Shown here piece after piece: positions 60,295-64,000 of a stretch of 64,000 bases of DNA (positions are counted from its first letter, which is position 1; each line of letters starts with the position of its first letter). The translations under genes and the position numbers were made by a program. The stretch comes from Gracilibacillus kekensis. GTDB taxonomy: Bacteria; Bacillota; Bacilli; Bacillales; Amphibacillaceae. The notes under the pieces were generated by a model that did not search any database, had not been told where the DNA came from, and saw only the letters and a program-made list of their open reading frames with translations. The stretch spans positions 1 to 64,000 of the forward strand of contig NZ_FRCZ01000007.1 in the NCBI RefSeq assembly GCF_900143085.1, given 5' to 3'.

Positions 60295-61841
60295 TTAAAG
60301 TAATGCTAGTCGATGATGAAGCGATTGAACGCGAAGGGATACAAATGATATTAGGCAGAAATCGCTCTGATTTTGAAGTAGTAGCGGAGGCGAAAAATGG
60401 AAGAGAAGCTGTCGAATTAGCATTGACACATCAGCCAAATCTTATTTTTATGGACATTAAAATGCCAGAGTTTGATGGTTTAGTAGCGATAGAAAAGATA
60501 CTTGCTGAACAGCCCCAGACAAAATGTATAATGGTATCCGCTTTTGACACGTTTCGATATGCAAAAAGAGCAATGAAGTTTGGTATTAAAGAATATTTAC
60601 TAAAGCCAAGTAAAGTGAAGGAAGTTCTAGAAGCATACGATCGAATGGTAGAGGAAATAGAACAGGAAAAAGTGCGAGCAGAAGAAAAAGTAGCCACCAA
60701 CCACCGCTTAGAAAGAGCGAGTTCATTAGTAGAAATGGAATTTATCTTAACGCTAATGATGGACCATGTTCATGAATTTGAAGCAGAGGATTGGAAAGAA
60801 TGGTTGGATTTACAAAATACTAAAGGGGCTGTCGCAGTCTTTTCATTTACCACCAGCAAGTCTAAAATAAGTAGACAACAAAAGATTAACTGGTATCAAG
60901 CCTTAAAACAAGCTTTAGAAGAGACGAACTATGCGGCATTTATAGGCCCACTTACCGGTTTTCAAGTACCGGTTTTTGTAAAATGTAATCAAGAAAATAT
61001 GAAAGTAGATCAATTTGTCAGAGATGTGATTCAAGCTACTTTAAAGAACTTAACAGATAGTCAGTTACATGTGGGAGTGGGAGGAATGGTTTCTGAGTTG
61101 CAGCAATTTTCCAGGTCATATGAGCAGGCCATCTATGCATTAGAGCTGGTACAAAGTCAGAATGGAGCTAAGTATCTCATTTACACGGATCAACTCGAAT
61201 CTAAGAGGAAAGAACTTCTCCCTTTTGAAGAAGAAAAAGCATTAATAGAAGCCGTGAAAAAAGGAGATTATCAAACAGGTATGCAACGGTTTGATAGTTA
61301 TTTCCAATGGATTCAAAAGAATACGGAGTACAAAATCCATCTTATAAAAAAATCGATTGAAAACTTTTTTATTGTGCTCACAAGAACAACCAAGGAATTA
61401 GGAATCAAGGATGATTTTCAAATGACCTTTACCCAATTCGAGACAACCATGCAAATAAAGGAAGCAGCCAAGTACCACTTGTCTACAGTAATGAAACAGG
61501 TTAGTGATTGGCGCTCGAAAGGGGTAAGAGGGTTATTGTTGGAAGCGAAAGAATACATGGAACAACACTATAGCCATTCGTTAAGGCTAGAAGAAGTGGC
61601 AGATAAAGTTGGTTTAAGTTCCTATTATTTTAGTAAATTATTTAAAGAACATTTCCAAGTCACGTTTGTAGAATATCTAACTTCCTATCGACTAGAGAAA
61701 GCAAAAACATTATTACTGGATGATAATATGCCACTAAAGGAAATAGCATTAACGATTGGTTATAAAGATCCCAATTATTTTAGTAGAGTATTTAAAAAGG
61801 AATTCGGCATAAGTCCTACAGAATATCGAAACCAGCATTAA
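60291..61841 (+). CDS. YesN-type response regulator with AraC DNA-binding domain
   Basis: A 516-residue regulator. The receiver domain (1-120) has D9-D10 and phosphoacceptor D55 (LIFMDIKMPEFDG) and the LLKPSK lysine. A long middle region (about 130-400) is poorly conserved, as usual in YesN proteins. The C-terminal AraC HTH (about 415-516) has LEEVADKVGLSSYYFSKLFK and IALTIGYKDPNYFSRVFKKE, FGISPTEYR. Its likely target is the sugar symporter gene downstream. Confidence 0.93.
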   Translation: MIKVMLVDDEAIEREGIQMILGRNRSDFEVVAEAKNGREAVELALTHQPNLIFMDIKMPEFDGLVAIEKILAEQPQTKCIMVSAFDTFRYAKRAMKFGIKEYLLKPSKVKEVLEAYDRMVEEIEQEKVRAEEKVATNHRLERASSLVEMEFILTLMMDHVHEFEAEDWKEWLDLQNTKGAVAVFSFTTSKSKISRQQKINWYQALKQALEETNYAAFIGPLTGFQVPVFVKCNQENMKVDQFVRDVIQATLKNLTDSQLHVGVGGMVSELQQFSRSYEQAIYALELVQSQNGAKYLIYTDQLESKRKELLPFEEEKALIEAVKKGDYQTGMQRFDSYFQWIQKNTEYKIHLIKKSIENFFIVLTRTTKELGIKDDFQMTFTQFETTMQIKEAAKYHLSTVMKQVSDWRSKGVRGLLLEAKEYMEQHYSHSLRLEEVADKVGLSSYYFSKLFKEHFQVTFVEYLTSYRLEKAKTLLLDDNMPLKEIALTIGYKDPNYFSRVFKKEFGISPTEYRNQH

Positions 61842-61845
61842 AAAA

Positions 61846-61893
61846 GATTCAAACGATCCGAATAGACATTAACATCGTTTGGATTTTCTTGCG
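61846..61893 (+). terminator. Terminator of the sensor operon
   Basis: GATTCAAACGAT (from 61848) pairs with ATCGTTTGGATT (G-U pairs) and is followed by TTCTT. Confidence 0.75.
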
Positions 61894-61957
61894 TATTAGG
61901 AACAAACTGCGACATAACTCAAGTGGTCATTATGAGATTTTTTATGTGCTTTGCAAC

Positions 61958-62083
61958 CGCTTCGGCTTGTCTGCTTTCCTTTCCGCGGGTTTTTACCCTA
62001 AGCTAACTTTTTAAGCGAAGTTCGCTAAAAAAGTGGATCTTAGGGTAAAAACATCCCGCAGGAGTGAAAGCAGACGCCTTCGC
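61958..62083. repeat. Long imperfect hairpin, REP-like intergenic element
   Basis: GCTTGTCTGCTTTCCTTTCC-GCGGGTTTTTACCCTAAGC is mirrored by TCTTAGGGTAAAAACATCCC-GCAGGAGTGAAAGCAGACG, with the inner TTAAGCGAA/TTCGCTAA near the tip. The roughly 55-base arms form one long stem. The GTCTGCTTTC..CCGCGGG type of sequence is, from memory, a common intergenic repeat of Bacillaceae. The remaining 62084-62400 holds no gene. Confidence 0.75.
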
Positions 62084-62414
62084 TCTGAATGGATTCTACA
62101 ACTGTTGTCACAGCTATCATTTTGATCTTTCTATAAGTATTTACGTAAACATTATGCGATAGTAGTCTTTATTTGAACTCTTTCATCCATTGTAGAATTC
62201 TATCTAGCGAAGTGGGCAAGCCGTAGCGGTTGTACGCACTAAATCTCTTTCAAAATTACTGCAATTCAAATAAACATACTGCCCAGTCTCCTGATTAATT
62301 AAACGATAACAAGATAATCTAGCATTTAACAAAATAGTGAAGATGGTTGTCCTTCTATTACAGTTTAATCATGATAAATTGGTTATAGTTTAAAGTTTAA
62401 CGTCTTTTTAGTTA

Positions 62415-62429
62415 ATGAAAGCGTATAAA
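62415..62429 (+). promoter_or_regulatory. cre-like site upstream of the sugar symporter gene
   Basis: ATGAAAGCGTATAA fits the CcpA-binding consensus with one mismatch; it lies 71 bases before the start codon. It suggests catabolite control of sugar uptake. Confidence 0.5.
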
Positions 62430-62499
62430 AAGAGAGTTATTAACTTTAAAAGTAAAAAGAAAACGATATCACATTTAATTATATGGGAGGATTATCATC

Positions 62500-63903
62500 A
62501 TGGAAAAGAAACATTCACTTTGGTATGTTATCTTAATCGCTTCAGCAGCTGGAATGGCTGGTTTATTATATGGTTTTGATACAGCAGTTATTTCAGGTGC
62601 AATTGGTTACTTGCAGGAAATCTATAATTTAAGTCCGGCAATGGAAGGCTGGGTTATTTCCTGTGTTATGATCGGTGGTGTTACAGGGGTAGCGCTGTCA
62701 GGTTTTTTAAGTGACCGATTTGGCCGTAAAAAACTTTTAATGGTGTCAGCAATATTCTTTATCATTTCAGCACTAGGCTCAGCCTTTGCAATTGACGTAA
62801 CAACATTAGTATTAGCTAGAATTCTAGGTGGTTTAGGTATCGGTTTTGCTTCGGCATTATCAGTAACGTATATTAGTGAGTGTGCACCACCGGCGATTCG
62901 AGGTCGTTTAGGGTCGTTGTATCAGCTGTTTACGATTTTAGGTATCTCTGCTACCTTCTATATTAATTATGGTGTAGCAAACAGTGGAACCTATGAATGG
63001 GGTCTTGAACTTGGTTGGAGATGGATGCTAGGTTATGGAACGATCCCAGGGATTATTTTTTTAATCCTATTATTTTTTATTCCGGAAAGTCCGCGTTATT
63101 TAGTTCAGAAAAAGGACGAGGCACAAGCACTTCATATTTTGCAACGTATTAATGGTGAAAAAGTTGCAGCAAAAGAATTAAAAGAAATAAAAGCATCGAT
63201 CGAAGTGGAACAAAGTAGTTCCGCAAAAGAATTACTAAAACCGGGTCTGAGAATGGCGATGGGTGTAGGTGTTTTCTTAGCATTGTTTAATCAGGTAATC
63301 GGTATGAATGCGGTAACGTACTATGGTCCGGACATTTTTAGAAGTGTCGGATTTGAGAATAATACAGAATTTCTAGCTACAAGTATCATTGGTAGTGTAC
63401 AGGTAGTCTTTACGATAGTGGCGTTGTTATTAATTGATAAATTAGGCCGTAAAAAACTGATGGCAATTGGGTCTAGTTTGATGGCGGTGTTCATGGTATT
63501 AATAGGTTCTGTATTTTATTTAGAGCTTCCCAATGCAGGAATATTCTTAATTATCTTTATAGCTGGATTTACAGCAGCGTTCTGTGTGTCGATGGGACCT
63601 ATCCCTTGGATTATGATTCCAGAAATTTTCCCGAACCATTTACGAGCTAAAGCGGTAGGGATTGCGACAATATTCTTGTGGGGTGCGAATTGGGCGATTG
63701 GTCAATTTACACCAATGCTTATTAATAATATGGGCAGTGCCTTCACATTCTGGATGTTCGCGGTGATTAATGTTATATGTTTCTTCTTTGTTATGACCAT
63801 CGTGCCAGAAACGAAGAATAAATCATTAGAAGAAATCGGACAGTTGTGGAAAACAAAAGAACAAAAAGAAAAGGAAAAAAAGGTACAAGAAGAATTAGCA
63901 TAA
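62500..63903 (+). CDS. MFS sugar/H+ symporter (xylose/arabinose type)
   Basis: A 467-residue transporter with 12 helices of the sugar porter family. The signatures are complete: YGFDTAVISGAIGYL (helix 1), SDRFGRKKLLM (loop 2-3), PESPRYLVQKKDE, NQVIGMNAVTYYGPDIF (helix 7), DKLGRKKLM and VPETKNKSLEEI. These are typical of XylE/AraE/IolT-like symporters; xylose, arabinose or galactose are plausible substrates. GGGAGG precedes ATG 62500. It follows the sugar-sensing kinase operon. Confidence 0.92.
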   Translation: MEKKHSLWYVILIASAAGMAGLLYGFDTAVISGAIGYLQEIYNLSPAMEGWVISCVMIGGVTGVALSGFLSDRFGRKKLLMVSAIFFIISALGSAFAIDVTTLVLARILGGLGIGFASALSVTYISECAPPAIRGRLGSLYQLFTILGISATFYINYGVANSGTYEWGLELGWRWMLGYGTIPGIIFLILLFFIPESPRYLVQKKDEAQALHILQRINGEKVAAKELKEIKASIEVEQSSSAKELLKPGLRMAMGVGVFLALFNQVIGMNAVTYYGPDIFRSVGFENNTEFLATSIIGSVQVVFTIVALLLIDKLGRKKLMAIGSSLMAVFMVLIGSVFYLELPNAGIFLIIFIAGFTAAFCVSMGPIPWIMIPEIFPNHLRAKAVGIATIFLWGANWAIGQFTPMLINNMGSAFTFWMFAVINVICFFFVMTIVPETKNKSLEEIGQLWKTKEQKEKEKKVQEELA

Positions 63904-63907
63904 ATAG

Positions 63908-63957
63908 AAAAGCTGATCAATGGAGGTAAGTTCTCTATTGATCAGCTTTTCTTTTTT
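63908..63957 (+). terminator. Terminator of the symporter gene
   Basis: AAAAGCTGATCAAT pairs with ATTGATCAGCTTTT, followed by CTTTTTTG. Confidence 0.95.
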
Positions 63958-64000
63958 GTTAGAAAATACCATACATTCACAACATTTAAGATTCCGCTAT

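Overview
The window looks like chromosome from a low-GC, Gram-positive, spore-former-type bacterium of the Bacillaceae. Halotolerant genera such as Gracilibacillus or Amphibacillus come to mind, but the genus is inference. The main reason is the block 5S rRNA - nine tRNAs - sigW - rsiW - cdaA - cdaR - glmM - glmS ribozyme - glmS, which is a characteristic Bacillus-group arrangement. AGGAGG-type ribosome binding sites, frequent TTG/GTG starts and AT-rich intergenic DNA agree with this.

Layout. 1-8.7 kb is conserved core: rRNA/tRNA genes, the SigW envelope-stress sigma factor and its anti-sigma factor, c-di-AMP synthesis (cdaA/cdaR) and amino-sugar synthesis (glmM, and glmS under its self-cleaving ribozyme). 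8.9-21.6 kb is a decayed accessory region. It holds a truncated ISL3-type transposase, a frameshifted DeoR regulator, a broken lipoprotein, fragments of secreted or carbohydrate-binding proteins, a 0.5 kb inverted-repeat element, short tandem repeats and an IS200/IS605-like end. Set in it are intact genes: a TetR gene with a double operator, a multidomain GH10 xylanase with a catabolite-control site, and a GC-richer MerR/aldo-keto reductase pair. 21.7-25.4 kb holds a two-component system next to a small ABC-2 exporter, as in peptide-antibiotic sensing and resistance modules. 25.6-26.3 kb is a Fic toxin with a 55-residue partner gene.

26.4-41.7 kb is a mosaic of small operons: an ArsR - AHSA1 - DUF1801 - ferredoxin-reductase-like operon, a LysM/NlpC-P60 wall hydrolase, a TetR/metallo-beta-lactamase divergent pair with a palindromic operator, a purine permease and a LOG-family protein. 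41.8-45.6 kb holds two GT4 glycosyltransferases flanking a TVP38/DedA membrane protein, divergent from a glycerophosphodiester phosphodiesterase; this is probably glycolipid / lipoteichoic-acid anchor metabolism. 45.9-47.8 kb is a Phd/RelE toxin-antitoxin pair whose toxin 3' end runs into an intact IS256-family element. 48.4-50.8 kb is an OpuF/EgtU-type ABC importer with fused permease and binding protein. 53.6-55.7 kb is the NfeD/flotillin operon, with a SigW-type promoter and apparently a non-canonical AUC start codon. 57.9-63.9 kb is a membrane-anchored sugar-binding protein, a LytS/YesM-type kinase and a YesN-type regulator, followed by a sugar/H+ symporter. This resembles the XylFII-LytS-YesN xylose-sensing architecture and may be linked functionally to the xylanase.

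The most notable points are: (i) the sugar-sensing three-gene system placed before an MFS transporter; (ii) two matching SigW-type promoters 52 kb apart; (iii) the AUC start; (iv) mutually exclusive RNA stems between the glmS ribozyme and the glmS start; (v) the Fic partner lacking the usual inhibitory motif; and (vi) a family of short degenerate repeats scattered through the decayed region.
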